From assembly GCF_029167205.1 (NCBI RefSeq), contig NZ_JARFPL010000010.1, positions 11,812-75,811 of the forward strand: a stretch of DNA of 64,000 bases, written 5' to 3'. Source of the stretch: Methanocrinis alkalitolerans. GTDB taxonomy: Archaea; Halobacteriota; Methanosarcinia; Methanotrichales; Methanotrichaceae. The notes beneath the pieces were generated by a model. That model saw only the letters and a list, made by a program, of their open reading frames with translations, was not told the origin of the DNA and made no database searches. The position numbers were made by a program, and so were the translations under genes. Every line of letters begins with the position of its first letter. Positions within the stretch are counted from its first letter, which is position 1. Of the stretch, positions 50,034 to 60,500 are shown piece after piece.

Positions 50034-50681
50034 TCAGAGGAGGGCTGCCAGGGTCATCGCCGACCCCGAGAGGAGGGGGATCGAGAGGTTGTCGTCGATG
50101 ACCCTTCGTCGAAGGTTGAGGGGGACGGCGTCTGCGAAGGTCGCCGCCGCTGCGCCGACTACGAATACATGAACGGATAAGGCTCCAGGTTCCGGCGAGA
50201 AGATCGCCTCCAGGAGGCTTGCGGCATAGCCGACGAGGAGGCAGACGGCGAAGGTCCCCGCCACCACCGGGAAGGGTTTTCTCCTCCAGCTCTGCCCTTC
50301 CATGATCCGGGTCCGGACCGCCGATCCCCGGACGACGGAGCCGATGATGCCGCTGGCGGCGTCCCCGAGGGAGAGCATCATCATCGCTGCGACGGCTACC
50401 GGAGGCGAGAATAGGAGGACCGTCAAGAGGGCACCAGCGATGTAGTAGACGTACCCCGCCACCCTACGCTCCTCGTGGCCCCGGACCGCGGGAAGGTTGA
50501 CCTTTCCCGATAGCCTCCTCTTCTCCAGGACGATCGCTGCCAGAAGGGCGAGGGCTACATAGACCGCCGTCGCCCCCTTCCCGAATAATAGCATCGAGGC
50601 GGGGACTGAGAGCCCCATGAGGTGGATCGCCTTCCTGCGGACCTCCTTTGCGAGAGATGCCCTCCTCTCCGACCTCGTCAT
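50034..50681 (-). CDS. Dolichol/phytol kinase-like membrane protein
   Basis: A 215-residue membrane protein with about six helices, like the CTP-dependent kinases of the SEC59/DgkA family. RRKAIHLMGLSVPASMLLFG is at the N-terminus. MMLSLGDAASGIIGSVVRG contains the Gly-Asp-Ala-Ala-S-x-I-G motif of the family, followed by KPFPVVAGTFA and FADAVPL. The lipid substrate is unknown; archaeal polyprenols or geranylgeraniol are likely. The ATG at 50681 is preferred, with GAGGTG just upstream. Confidence 0.75.
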   Translation of the reverse strand: MTRSERRASLAKEVRRKAIHLMGLSVPASMLLFGKGATAVYVALALLAAIVLEKRRLSGKVNLPAVRGHEERRVAGYVYYIAGALLTVLLFSPPVAVAAMMMLSLGDAASGIIGSVVRGSAVRTRIMEGQSWRRKPFPVVAGTFAVCLLVGYAASLLEAIFSPEPGALSVHVFVVGAAAATFADAVPLNLRRRVIDDNLSIPLLSGSAMTLAALL

Positions 50682-50813
50682 TTGGACACCTCGATCCATC
50701 CCATCGACCCTCAGATACTGCGGCCTTCATCCGCCGTCCCTTCCGCCGCCGTAAGACCTCCGGCCTATGGAGGCGCCGCCGGCTTTGGACGATCCCGCCC
50801 CACCGTTCGTCCT

Positions 50814-52547
50814 TCATCCTCCCAGGGGCAAACCCGCCTCAGAGAACTCCATCTCTCCCCTGAGGAGGGCCGATAACTTCTCGGAGACCTGGGACCTCGC
50901 GACCCTGATCTGGGCCATGGAGTCGCGGTCCCTGATGGTGACCGTCCCCTCCTCCAGGGTCTCGTAGTCGACGGTGATGCAGTAGGGGGTTCCCACCTCG
51001 TCGTTTCGGCGGTAGCGCCTCCCGATGGACCCGGAGGAGTCGTACTCGACCCGCAGGTCCAGGGATCGCAGCTCCCGAGCGATCTCCTCGGCGGGGGCGG
51101 ATAGCTCGTCTCTATCCATCAGGGGGAGGACGGCCACCTGGATCGGAACGACCCGGTTCTTGAGGGCGAGGACCGCCCTCGTCTCCCCCTCCACCATCTC
51201 CTCCCTGAAGGAGTGCTCCAGGACGGAGTAGAGGATCCTGTCTATCCCGAAGGAGGGCTCGATGACGTGGGGGATGATCTCCTCGCCCCGGACCTCCACC
51301 TCCTCCATCTCGAAGGAGACGAGGGCGGGGTCGACCTCGATCCCCTCGCCGTCGACGACGACGATGATGGGGTCGCGCTTAAGATCCTCCAGGGGCAGTG
51401 CGCAAAGAGCATCGGCGACGGCCTTCGCCCCCTTCCGGAATAGGGGGCCGAGCCTCTTCATATCCGGCTTTACGGCGAGCCGCTCCTCCTTCCTCGGGAC
51501 GTCGAAGGGGAGGAAGACGGTGAGGTTCGCCCCGCTCTGGGCCATATGGGACCGGAGGTCGTAGTTCGTCCTGTCGGCGACCCCTACGATCTCGATCCAT
51601 CCGAACCGGTCGAGGAGCGCCTCGGCGTCCCAGCAGTCGGCGGCGTAGTGGGCCATCTCGTCCGCCTTGTGCTGCCGGAACCGGAGCCTCTCCCTCGACA
51701 GCCCTGCCTCGATGAGGAACTGGTAGGTCCGGGCGACGTAGTAGGCGAGGGTCTCGTGGGCTATGATCCCCCTTTCCACCGCCTCGCCGACGGTCATCTC
51801 CTCAGTCTCCCCCCTCTCCTGGCCTTCCTGGGAGTATAGGGTCATCATTAGATCCGCCACCTCCCCGAACCGGGGGTGGCTCTTGTCCTTCGGGTTGATG
51901 AAGATCTCCGCCTCGGCCTGGGTGAACTCCCGGAGCCTTATCACTCCCTGGCGGGGGGAGATCTCGTTTCTATAGGACTTTCCGATCTGGACGGCGCCGA
52001 AGGGGAGGCGGTCGCGGTAGTGGCGCAGGAGCCGCGGAAAGTTCACGAACATCCCCTGGGCGGTCTCGGGGCGGAGGTAGCCGGGCTGCTTGCCCCCCGG
52101 ACCTATCGAGGTCTTGAACATCAGGTTGAACTCGTAGATCTCGGAGAGGTCGCCGCCGCACTCAGGGCAGAAGACGTCGTTCTCCTTTATGACCCGGTAG
52201 ATCTCGTCGTTTGCCAGGGCGTCGGGGACCTCCACGATGTGCTTTATGAGGTGGTCGGCCCGATAGATCTCTCGGCAATCCCGGCACTCGGTGAGGGGGT
52301 CGGAGAAGCCGGAGAGGTGGCCCGAGGCCTTGAAGATCTCCTCGACCCCGATGGTGGGGCATTCGATCTCAGAGAACCCCTCCCGTATGACGAAGAAACC
52401 CCTCCAGAGGTCTTCGATCCCTCTCTTGAGGGGCGCTCCCAGGGGGCCATAATCGTAGAAGCCCGCAGAACCGCCGTAGAGCTCGAAGGCGGGCCATATG
52501 AACCCCCGCCTCCTGCCAAGCTCGATCACCTTCTCGTACATGTCCAT
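50814..52547 (-). CDS. glyS: Glycyl-tRNA synthetase
   Basis: A 577-residue class II aminoacyl-tRNA synthetase of the archaeal/eukaryal type. The N-terminus VIELGRRRGFIWPAFELYGG with GFYDYGPLGAPLKR, and GGKQPGYLRPETAQGMFVNF, are the diagnostic class II motifs. Two Cys pairs (CRDC and CPECGG) suggest a zinc site. The C-terminal anticodon-binding domain runs from about 460. It charges tRNA-Gly, one of which is at 27918. Confidence 0.96.
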   Translation of the reverse strand: MDMYEKVIELGRRRGFIWPAFELYGGSAGFYDYGPLGAPLKRGIEDLWRGFFVIREGFSEIECPTIGVEEIFKASGHLSGFSDPLTECRDCREIYRADHLIKHIVEVPDALANDEIYRVIKENDVFCPECGGDLSEIYEFNLMFKTSIGPGGKQPGYLRPETAQGMFVNFPRLLRHYRDRLPFGAVQIGKSYRNEISPRQGVIRLREFTQAEAEIFINPKDKSHPRFGEVADLMMTLYSQEGQERGETEEMTVGEAVERGIIAHETLAYYVARTYQFLIEAGLSRERLRFRQHKADEMAHYAADCWDAEALLDRFGWIEIVGVADRTNYDLRSHMAQSGANLTVFLPFDVPRKEERLAVKPDMKRLGPLFRKGAKAVADALCALPLEDLKRDPIIVVVDGEGIEVDPALVSFEMEEVEVRGEEIIPHVIEPSFGIDRILYSVLEHSFREEMVEGETRAVLALKNRVVPIQVAVLPLMDRDELSAPAEEIARELRSLDLRVEYDSSGSIGRRYRRNDEVGTPYCITVDYETLEEGTVTIRDRDSMAQIRVARSQVSEKLSALLRGEMEFSEAGLPLGG

Positions 52548-52782
52548 AAGCCAATCCTCGGCACAAATAGACCCTGACGGATCATTTAACCTTTGTCGTT
52601 TGGCCGGTGCTGAGGTGGTCCAAAGGCGATCTCACTTACATTTATTTCAGAGATCTCCAGGCACGATATCGGAGGAGAAGGGTCTTAACCCGTCGACCGC
52701 CGACCTGGGGGGGTTCAGCTGACCTTCGTCCGACAGAGTTTTTAAGGAGGTGAGCGTATCGGAGAATGGTGAGTGATAACTC

Positions 52783-53169
52783 ATGAAAGGGATTGTGAAA
52801 TTAGGGTTAGTGATGGGCGTGCTCTTCTGCACAGCCTTCGGCGCTGCCAGCGCTCAAGAGGAGCTTTCTGAGGACTATAAAGAGGGCTTCAAAGACGGCG
52901 TCTATATGGGCCTGATCAATGTATGTAGTGCAAATATGCAGTGGGCCGACCTCGCAGCTCTCTATTATGAATTGGAGGGCGAACCGACGGATGAAACGCT
53001 GGTAGTTAACAATGAGACGGTTACATGGTCAGATTACTACAACGAACTTGCAACATCATTCAACCAGGGAGCTGTTACCGAAGTAAATAACTTCGTATTG
53101 CAGATCTTTGGTCCTGATGACGAGCGCACCGAGCTGTTGCTCATGCCAGAGCTTCCAATAATATCCTGA
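52783..53169 (+). CDS. Secreted protein of unknown function
   Basis: A 128-residue protein with a clear signal peptide (GIVKLGLVMGVLFCTAFGAA, cleaved after ASA before QEEL). The mature part of about 105 residues is acidic and mostly helical (EDYKEGFKDGVYMGLINVC, YYNELATSFNQGAVTEVNNF). No family recognised. A TATA-like element (TTTTTAAGG) and GGTGAG lie upstream. Confidence 0.65.
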   Translation: MKGIVKLGLVMGVLFCTAFGAASAQEELSEDYKEGFKDGVYMGLINVCSANMQWADLAALYYELEGEPTDETLVVNNETVTWSDYYNELATSFNQGAVTEVNNFVLQIFGPDDERTELLLMPELPIIS

Positions 53170-53390
53170 TTTAAAGCGAGATGTCCGGAGAGCGGCAGGG
53201 CCGCTCCCTGATCTTTCCTTCTTTGGCCTTCGGCAGAAAGCGCATCTTAATCTTCTTCTTCGTCTCCCCCGATCCAGATCCCGAAAGCGCAGCTCCGATC
53301 CATGTATCTCCCAGCTCGCCTTCGGAGCCGCCCATCTTCAAATACGCTTAAATGGTCGGAAGATCGAAATTATCTGTGGAGGATGGTGAG

Positions 53391-54917
53391 ATGAAGCGGC
53401 TGCTCGCGAGGCTTGGGATCGAAGAAGAGAATCCGGGGGCCTGCACAGGCCCCGGTTCGTGGATCGACGATCCGGACGGCAGAGTACTGGTATCAAGAAA
53501 TCCGACGACCGATGAGCCCATCGGTTCGGTGAGGGCAGCGACCCCCGCCGTCTACGAGGAGGTGGTAGCCGCCGCTGAGAGGGGCTTTCGATCCTGGCGA
53601 AAGGTCCCGGCGCCGAGGAGGGGGGAGGTGGTGAGGGATCTGGGCGAGGCCTTCAAGAGACGGAAGGACGACCTAGGCGACCTCATAAGCCTGGAGATGG
53701 GGAAGATCAGGGCCGAGGGGAGGGGCGAGGTCCAGGAGATGATCGACGTCTGCGCCTTCGCCGGAGGGCTCTCCCGACAGCTCTACGGCCTATCGATGCA
53801 TTCGGAGCGGCCGGATCACAGGATGTACGAGCAGTGGCACCCCCTGGGGGTGGTGGGGGCGATCACCTCCTTCAACTTCCCTGCCGCGGTCTGGTCCTGG
53901 AACGCCGCCGTGGCGGCGGTCGCCGGGGACGCCGTCGTCTGGAAGCCCTCCTCCTTCGTCCCCCTCACCGCCGTCGCCGTCCAGAAGATCGCCAACGAGG
54001 TTATGGAGGCCCACGGGATCTCCAGGATCTTCAACCTCGTCATCGGCCGCGGCTCAGAGGTGGGCGACCTCCTCCTCCGGGACGGGAGAGTCCCCCTCAT
54101 CTCCTTTACAGGCTCCACCAGGACGGGCCGGACGGTGGCGGAGTTGGGGGCGAAACGGCTGGCCAGGACGATCCTGGAGCTGGGCGGCAACAACGCCGTC
54201 ATCGTAGCCGAGGACGCCGACCTCGACCTCGCCGTCAGGGCGATCCTCTTCGGGGCGGTGGGGACGGCGGGGCAGCGGTGCACCACCACCCGGAGGGTGA
54301 TCGTCCACCGGGCCGTCGCCGGCGACCTCACCGACCGGCTCGTCCGGGCCTATCGGCAGATCAGGATCGGCGACCCCCTCGACGACGGGACGGTGATGGG
54401 GCCCCTCGTCGACGGCGGAGCGACGGAGAAGATGGCGGAGGCGCTAAAGCGGGCGCGGTCCCAGGGGGGAGTGGTCGTCTTCGGCGGGGGGAGGCTCCAC
54501 CATCTCGGCCCGAACTTCGTAGAGCCTGCCGTCGTGAGGATGCCGTCCCAGACGGAGGTGGTGATGGAGGAGACCTTCGCCCCCATCCTCTACATCCTGG
54601 AGTACGAGGGGATCGATGAGGCGATGGCGATCCAAAACGGCGTATCCCAGGGGCTCGCAAGCGCCATATTCACCGAGAGCCTCGCCACCTCCGAAGCGTT
54701 TTTGTCATCGGCGGGCTCCGACTGCGGCATCGCCAACGTAAACCTAGCCACCTCCGGCTCGGAGGTCGGCGGCGCCTTCGGCGGCGAGAAGGATACGGGG
54801 GGCGGCCGGGAGGCGGGCTCCGACGCCTGGAAGGGTTATATGCGCCGCCAGACGGTGACGGTGAACTGGTCGAAGAACCTCCCCCTCGCCCAGGGGATCG
54901 AGTTCGGCGAGGGTTGA
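53391..54917 (+). CDS. Aldehyde dehydrogenase, ALDH7 (aminoadipate semialdehyde) type
   Basis: A 508-residue NAD(P)-dependent dehydrogenase. The catalytic Cys is in TAGQRCTTTRR; EMGK, GSTRTGR and ELGGNNAV are the usual ALDH motifs. The C-terminal FGGEKDTGGGREAGSDAWKG and the following YMRRQTVT are typical of ALDH7/antiquitin, which oxidises alpha-aminoadipate semialdehyde. The neighbouring convergent saccharopine dehydrogenase-like gene supports lysine metabolism. ATG at 53391 has GGATGGTGAG upstream and gives the normal length; an ATG at 53352 is in frame. Confidence 0.88.
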   Translation: MKRLLARLGIEEENPGACTGPGSWIDDPDGRVLVSRNPTTDEPIGSVRAATPAVYEEVVAAAERGFRSWRKVPAPRRGEVVRDLGEAFKRRKDDLGDLISLEMGKIRAEGRGEVQEMIDVCAFAGGLSRQLYGLSMHSERPDHRMYEQWHPLGVVGAITSFNFPAAVWSWNAAVAAVAGDAVVWKPSSFVPLTAVAVQKIANEVMEAHGISRIFNLVIGRGSEVGDLLLRDGRVPLISFTGSTRTGRTVAELGAKRLARTILELGGNNAVIVAEDADLDLAVRAILFGAVGTAGQRCTTTRRVIVHRAVAGDLTDRLVRAYRQIRIGDPLDDGTVMGPLVDGGATEKMAEALKRARSQGGVVVFGGGRLHHLGPNFVEPAVVRMPSQTEVVMEETFAPILYILEYEGIDEAMAIQNGVSQGLASAIFTESLATSEAFLSSAGSDCGIANVNLATSGSEVGGAFGGEKDTGGGREAGSDAWKGYMRRQTVTVNWSKNLPLAQGIEFGEG

Positions 54918-54928
54918 CCACCGCCCCT

Positions 54929-56182
54929 TCATCCCTGGATCGGGGAGGTCCGGGGGCTCGCCGTCTCCTGGACGACGATCCCCCTTCTATTCAGCTCCTC
55001 CATGTACCTCTCGTAGAGGGCGCCCCTGATTGCGTCTTCAGGGGCTACGATCCCCTTCTCTTTGATCTCCTTTCTGCCGATCATCCTGGCGGCGACGGCG
55101 GCGGAAAATCCCGTAACTCTCGCCATCGCCGATATGCCGACGACCTCATCGGGGCCTGCCCATAGGTGGTGGTCGACCCGGGCAGCCTCTCCCCCCTTCT
55201 CGCCCAGTACAGAGTTGTACATGACGCAGACGTCCCCCTCCCCGGGGAGGGGTCGGAGCTTCGGCTCCACCACCGAGACGAAGAACTCTCGGGGGCGGAT
55301 GATCTCTCCCTGAAACTCGGTGGGCTCAAGGTCCAGAAGGCCGCACTCCTTCAACGCGTCAATTCCTGCCCAGTGGCCCGGCCACCGGACCGTCTTCTCC
55401 GAGAACTCCGCGAGATCTCCTCTGGTATAGAGGAGGCTCGGCATCCCGGGGGTGACGGCCGCCTCCAAGGCCTCGGCCTTTCCGAAGGCTTCGAAGACGA
55501 AACTCTCCCGGTCTGAGAGGGGGGGAGCCTCCACGATCCTGCCGCCCCGCAGGACCCTGGCATCGATCATGTACTCCCTGAGGGCGTGGGCGAAGGACCA
55601 GGTGACGGTGTACCGGAGGGGGTGATTGGCCGCCGCCTCCCTGGAGGGGATGCCTCCAACCCTGGCGGTGGCTGCCTCAGCCGAGTCGAGGAGGTCGATA
55701 CCCCGACCGATGGTGGCGTTGGAGAGCCCCGGGGCAAAGCCCATACCGTCGAGGAAGGTGACGCCGTTCTCCTCCGCCCTCTCGTGGAGGGAGTCGCCGT
55801 ACTCGTCCGGGGTCATCCCGCCGGGGATGGCGAGCCCCTCCGTCTCGTGGACGTCGGGGCGCCGGTGGTACTCCTCCAGAACGTCGACGGCGGGAAGGGA
55901 GGTGCCGATGGCCATCTCCAGGGCCCGGTAGCTCGTCCTTCGATCGGGGAGGGCGAAGACGCCGACGTCGTAGCCGTCCATAAGCCTCATCGTCCCCCCC
56001 TCCTCGGCGATATCCTGGCGGTGGAGGCGGATCTTATCGGACCCGATCCAGGCGGCTGCTCTCTTCAGCCCCTCTTCGCCTTTGCCGACGATCCCCACCT
56101 CCTCGACATCTTCTGCCCTCGCCAGATCCCAGGCCGCGCTAGACCCGATCCTCCCCGTCCCTCCGAATACCAGCACCCTCAT
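54929..56182 (-). CDS. Saccharopine dehydrogenase-like oxidoreductase
   Basis: A 417-residue Rossmann-fold enzyme. VLVFGGTGRIGSSAAWDLAR (3-22) binds the nucleotide, followed by YDVGVFALPDRRTSYRALEM (about 70-89). The C-terminal domain is the saccharopine reductase type (GMGFAPGLSNATIGRGIDLL and following). This family includes saccharopine dehydrogenase and lysine 6-dehydrogenase. Facing the ALDH7 gene, it may convert lysine to aminoadipate semialdehyde; direct evidence is absent. The genes end 11 bp apart. Confidence 0.8.
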   Translation of the reverse strand: MRVLVFGGTGRIGSSAAWDLARAEDVEEVGIVGKGEEGLKRAAAWIGSDKIRLHRQDIAEEGGTMRLMDGYDVGVFALPDRRTSYRALEMAIGTSLPAVDVLEEYHRRPDVHETEGLAIPGGMTPDEYGDSLHERAEENGVTFLDGMGFAPGLSNATIGRGIDLLDSAEAATARVGGIPSREAAANHPLRYTVTWSFAHALREYMIDARVLRGGRIVEAPPLSDRESFVFEAFGKAEALEAAVTPGMPSLLYTRGDLAEFSEKTVRWPGHWAGIDALKECGLLDLEPTEFQGEIIRPREFFVSVVEPKLRPLPGEGDVCVMYNSVLGEKGGEAARVDHHLWAGPDEVVGISAMARVTGFSAAVAARMIGRKEIKEKGIVAPEDAIRGALYERYMEELNRRGIVVQETASPRTSPIQG

Positions 56183-56310
56183 CTCAGAGACCCTCCTCTC
56201 CGCCGATCCTCTCTATTTCAAGCTCAGCCATTCTAGTATGGTATCTCTCCGATTTTATATCAATCATCTCGTCGGGGCGGGGGACGATCATTACAAATCG
56301 CCAGGGATTC

Positions 56311-56340
56311 GGACCGGACCGGACCGGACCGGACCGGACC
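56311..56340 (+). repeat. Six tandem copies of GGACC
   Basis: GGACC is repeated six times with no change in the 281-bp spacer between the divergent saccharopine dehydrogenase-like gene and carA. Such a short repeat may vary by slippage. It could affect promoter spacing for either gene. Confidence 0.85.
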
Positions 56341-56463
56341 GGGACCGAAGCTCTGGGTGGTGTCCACCCCCGGCAATGGATTTCCGGCTAAATGGTGGGC
56401 CCTTCGCCACCCGATAACGTCGAAACCTATTTATGACACCTATCTACTTGAGGTGGCGATACT

Positions 56464-57555
56464 ATGATCGGCGTCTTAGGGTTGGAGGACGGCACCAGAG
56501 TCGAAGGGGTGGGCTTCGGCGCCCCTGGGGTCGTCTCTGGCGAGCTGGTTTTCGTAACGGTGATCTCCGGCTATGAGGAGGCTATGACCGATCCCTCCTA
56601 CAGGGGACAGCTTCTGATGTTCACCTATCCCCTCATGGGAAACTACGGGGTGAGCGGCGACAACTTCCAGTCGGACCGGATCGGCCCGACGGCGATGGTC
56701 TGCCGGGAGATCTGGGATAGGCCCCTTCACCACAGGTCGACGAGGACGATATCGAAGTTTTTGGAGGAGGAGGGGGTGCCCGGAATCTCTCGCCTGGACA
56801 CGAGGATGCTCACCATCAAGATAAGAGATCAGGGAGCCATGAAGGCGGCCCTCGCCGTAGGGGAGAGGTCTGAGGTGGCTAGAGAGGACGTCGTCGCCAT
56901 CGCAAGAGATCAGCCGGAGATCTCGAGCCTCGATCTGATCTCCGCCGTCTCCTGCCGCAGACCCTATCGGATCCCCGGGGAGGGGCCCAAGGTGGTGATG
57001 ATCGACCTGGGGATCAAGAAGAACATCCTCGATTCCATGGCCTGCCGGGGGTTTGATATCGTCGTCGTCCCGTCGGAGACGAGGACGTCGGAGATTGAGA
57101 AATACGAACCTGACGCCATCTTCATATCCAACGGCCCCGGCGACCCAAAGCAGGCAACGGGGGCGATCGGTGCGGTGAAGCACTTTGCGGGAGATAGGCC
57201 GATCTATGGTATATGCCTCGGCCTGCAGGTGATCTGCCTCGCCCTGGGGGCGGAGACCTACAAGCTGAAGTTCGGCCACCACGGCGGAAATCAGCCGGTC
57301 AAAGACCTCGCCAGCGGCGTCGTATACATCACATCCCAGAACCACAACTTCGCCCTCCGCCCCGAGTCGGCGGAAGGGACGGGGATCGAGGTCACCCAGG
57401 TCAACGCCAACGACGGGACTGTGGAGGGGATCAGGAGCGACTACCTGGGGGTGGAAGCGGTCCAGTACCACCCCGAGGCGAGGCCCGGACCCCTCTGCAC
57501 GAGGGAGAGGTTCTTCGGCGCGGTCGCAAAAGAGATCGAAGCGAGGAGGAGGTGA
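56464..57555 (+). CDS. carA: Carbamoyl phosphate synthase small subunit
   Basis: A 363-residue glutamine amidotransferase that supplies ammonia to CarB for arginine and pyrimidine synthesis. The N-terminal part has GTRVEGVGFGAPGVVSGELV and the C-terminal GATase has GICLGLQVICLALGAETYKL with the catalytic Cys, GHHGGNQPVKD, and HPEARPGP with His/Glu. The ATG start is followed by the standard family sequence. The stop is 5 bp before carB. Confidence 0.96.
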   Translation: MIGVLGLEDGTRVEGVGFGAPGVVSGELVFVTVISGYEEAMTDPSYRGQLLMFTYPLMGNYGVSGDNFQSDRIGPTAMVCREIWDRPLHHRSTRTISKFLEEEGVPGISRLDTRMLTIKIRDQGAMKAALAVGERSEVAREDVVAIARDQPEISSLDLISAVSCRRPYRIPGEGPKVVMIDLGIKKNILDSMACRGFDIVVVPSETRTSEIEKYEPDAIFISNGPGDPKQATGAIGAVKHFAGDRPIYGICLGLQVICLALGAETYKLKFGHHGGNQPVKDLASGVVYITSQNHNFALRPESAEGTGIEVTQVNANDGTVEGIRSDYLGVEAVQYHPEARPGPLCTRERFFGAVAKEIEARRR

Positions 57556-57560
57556 GGAGG

Positions 57561-60500
57561 ATGCCCAAACGACCAGAGATCAAGAAGGTCCTCCTCATAG
57601 GGTCGGGGCCGATCCAGATCGGCCAGGCGGCGGAGTTCGACTTCTCCGGCTCTCAGGCATGCAAGTCCCTCCGGGAGGAGGGGGTGGAGGTGGTCCTCGT
57701 CAACTCCAACCCCGCCACCATCATGACCGACCCGGAGATGGCGGAGAGGATCTACATCGAGCCCCTCGTTCCCGATGTCGTCGCCAAGATCATCGAGAGG
57801 GAGAGGCCCGACGGGATCATCGCGGGGATCGGCGGCCAGACCGGCCTGAACATAACGAGCGAGCTCGCCGAGGGAGGGGTCCTGGAGAGGTTCGGGGTCG
57901 AGGTTCTGGGAACGTCCGTCGACGCCATCCGGGAGACCGAAGACCGCGACCTCTTCAAGACCGCCATGATCAGGATAGGCGAGCCGGTCCCAAAGAGCCG
58001 GGCCGTGGAGACGATGGAGGAGGCACAGGAGGCGCTGGCAGAGTTGGGCCTCCCCCTCATCATAAGGCCCGCCTACACCCTCGGCGGCTCCGGCGGAGGC
58101 GCTGCAGAGACGGAGGAGGACTACTATCGGATCGTCGATATGGGGATGAAGAGGTCCCGGATCCACCAGGTACTCGTCGAGGAGAGCCTCGTCGGCTGGA
58201 CGGAGCTGGAGTACGAGGTGATGAGGGACAAAAATGATACCTGCATCACCATCTGCAACATGGAGAATATGGACCCCATGGGGATCCACACCGGAGAGTC
58301 CATAGTCGTCACCCCCATCCAGACCCTATCCGACGAGGAGGTCCAGACCCTCAGGACCGCGGCGATCAACATCATCAGGGCCCTGAAGATCGAGGGGGGG
58401 TGCAACATCCAGTTCGCCGCCAAAGACGGCGAGTACAGGGTGATCGAGGTGAACCCCAGAGTCTCCAGAAGCTCCGCCCTCGCCTCGAAGGCGACCGGCT
58501 ACCCCATCGCCCGGGTCACCGCCAAGATCGCCATCGGGATGACCCTAGATGAGATCAGAAACGACGTCACCGGGGAGACTCCCGCCTCCTTCGAGCCGGC
58601 GGTCGACTACGTCGTCATGAAGATCCCCAGGTGGCCCTTCGACAAGTTCACCAAGGCCGACAAGACCCTCACCACCGCCATGAAGTCGACGGGAGAGGTG
58701 ATGGCCATCGGAAGGAGCTACGAAGAGGCGCTCATGAAGGCGGTCCGCTCCCTGGAGATCGATATGGACCTGGGCTACGCCGGCAAGTACGAGCCCTGGA
58801 CCGACGAGGAGGTCAGAAGCCTTCTCTCGACGCCGACGGACGAGAGGCTCTTCGCCATCTACCAGGCGCTCCGGCGGGGGATATCCGTCGAGGAGATCGC
58901 GGACCTGACGAAGATCCATCCCTACTTCATCTGGAGGATCGAGAATATAATAGCCATGGAAGACGAGATCGCCGGGAGCTTCTCCGTCCCAATTTTGAGG
59001 AAAGCAAAGAGGATGGGGTTCACCGACGACCGGATCGCCAGGATCCTGGGCAGAGGGTGCAAGGAGATATCCGACCTCCGAATCGATAACGGGATACTTC
59101 CTACCTTCAAGATGGTGGACACCTGCGCCGCGGAGTTTGAGGCGAAGACCCCCTACTACTACTCCTCCTACGAGGAGGAGTGCGAGCTGGCCCCAACGGA
59201 TGAGAAGAAGGTCCTGATCATAGGGTCGGGGCCCATCAGGATCGGCCAGGGGATCGAGTTCGACTACTCCACCGTCCACGCAGTCCAGGCCCTCAGAGAG
59301 GAGGGGATTGAGGCCCACATAGCCAACAACAATCCTGAGACCGTCTCCACAGACTACGACACCTCAGACAAGCTCTTCTTCGAGCCCCTCACCCTCGAGG
59401 ACGTCATGAACATAATCGAGAAGGAGAGGCACTTTGGCGTTATGGTCCAGTTCGGCGGCCAGACGGCTATGAACCTCGCCATCCCCCTGGAGAAAGAGAT
59501 ATCCCGCAGGGGCCTCGACACGAAGATCCTGGGGACGAGCCCCGAGAAGATCGACATGGCCGAGGACCGGGAGAGGTTCAACCTCGCCCTCCAAAAGATG
59601 GGGATACCCCAGCCCGAGGCGGGGTACGCCATTAGCCCAGAAGAGGCCAAGGCCGAGGCGCGGCGGATCGGCTACCCGGTACTGGTGAGGCCCAGCTATG
59701 TCCTGGGTGGCAGAGCCATGGAGATCGTCTACGACGAACGGGAGCTCGTGGTCTACATGAGGGAGGCGGTGAGGGTATCGCCGGAGCATCCGATCCTCAT
59801 CGACGACTTTCTCCAGAACGCCGTGGAGATCGACGTCGACGCCGTCTGCGACGGCCGGGACGTCCTCATCGGAGCGATCATGGAGCATATCGAGGAGGCG
59901 GGGATCCACTCAGGAGACAGCGCCTGCATCATCCCGCCCCAGACGATCCCCCCCGCCGTCCTGGATACCGTCCGGGATTACGTCAAAAAGATCGCCCTCG
60001 CCCTGGAGGTGAAGGGGCTCCTCAACATCCAGATGGCCTACAAGGACGGGATCGTCTACGTACTGGAGGCGAACCCCCGGTCGTCCAGGACGATCCCCTT
60101 CGTCTCGAAGACGGTGGGCATCCCCCTCGCCAAGATCGCAGCCTCCGTCATGGCCGGAAAGAGCCTTGCGGAGCTTGGGTACACCCACGAGCCTGCAGTC
60201 CCTTACGTATCGGTGAAGGAGGTCCTCCTCCCCTTCGAGAAGCTCCCCGGAGCCGACACCCTCCTGGGGCCGGAGATGAGGTCGACGGGGGAGGTGATGG
60301 GGATCGACCGCGTCCCCGGCCTCGCCTTCTTCAAGGCGGAGCTCTCCGCCGACAACCCCCTCCCGACGGAGGGGATCGTCTTCATCTCGGTGAGGGACGA
60401 GGACAAAGGCGCCATCGCCGAGGTGGCGAGGAAGCTCACAGAATCAGACCTCTCGATCATCGCCACCGAGGGGACGGCCGAGTTCCTCACGAAGATGGGG

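Noticed and set aside
57213..57560. Upstream extension of the carB frame
   Set aside because: It lies inside carA in another frame with Arg/Pro/Gly-rich composition; the ATG at 57561 with GGAGG is the real start.
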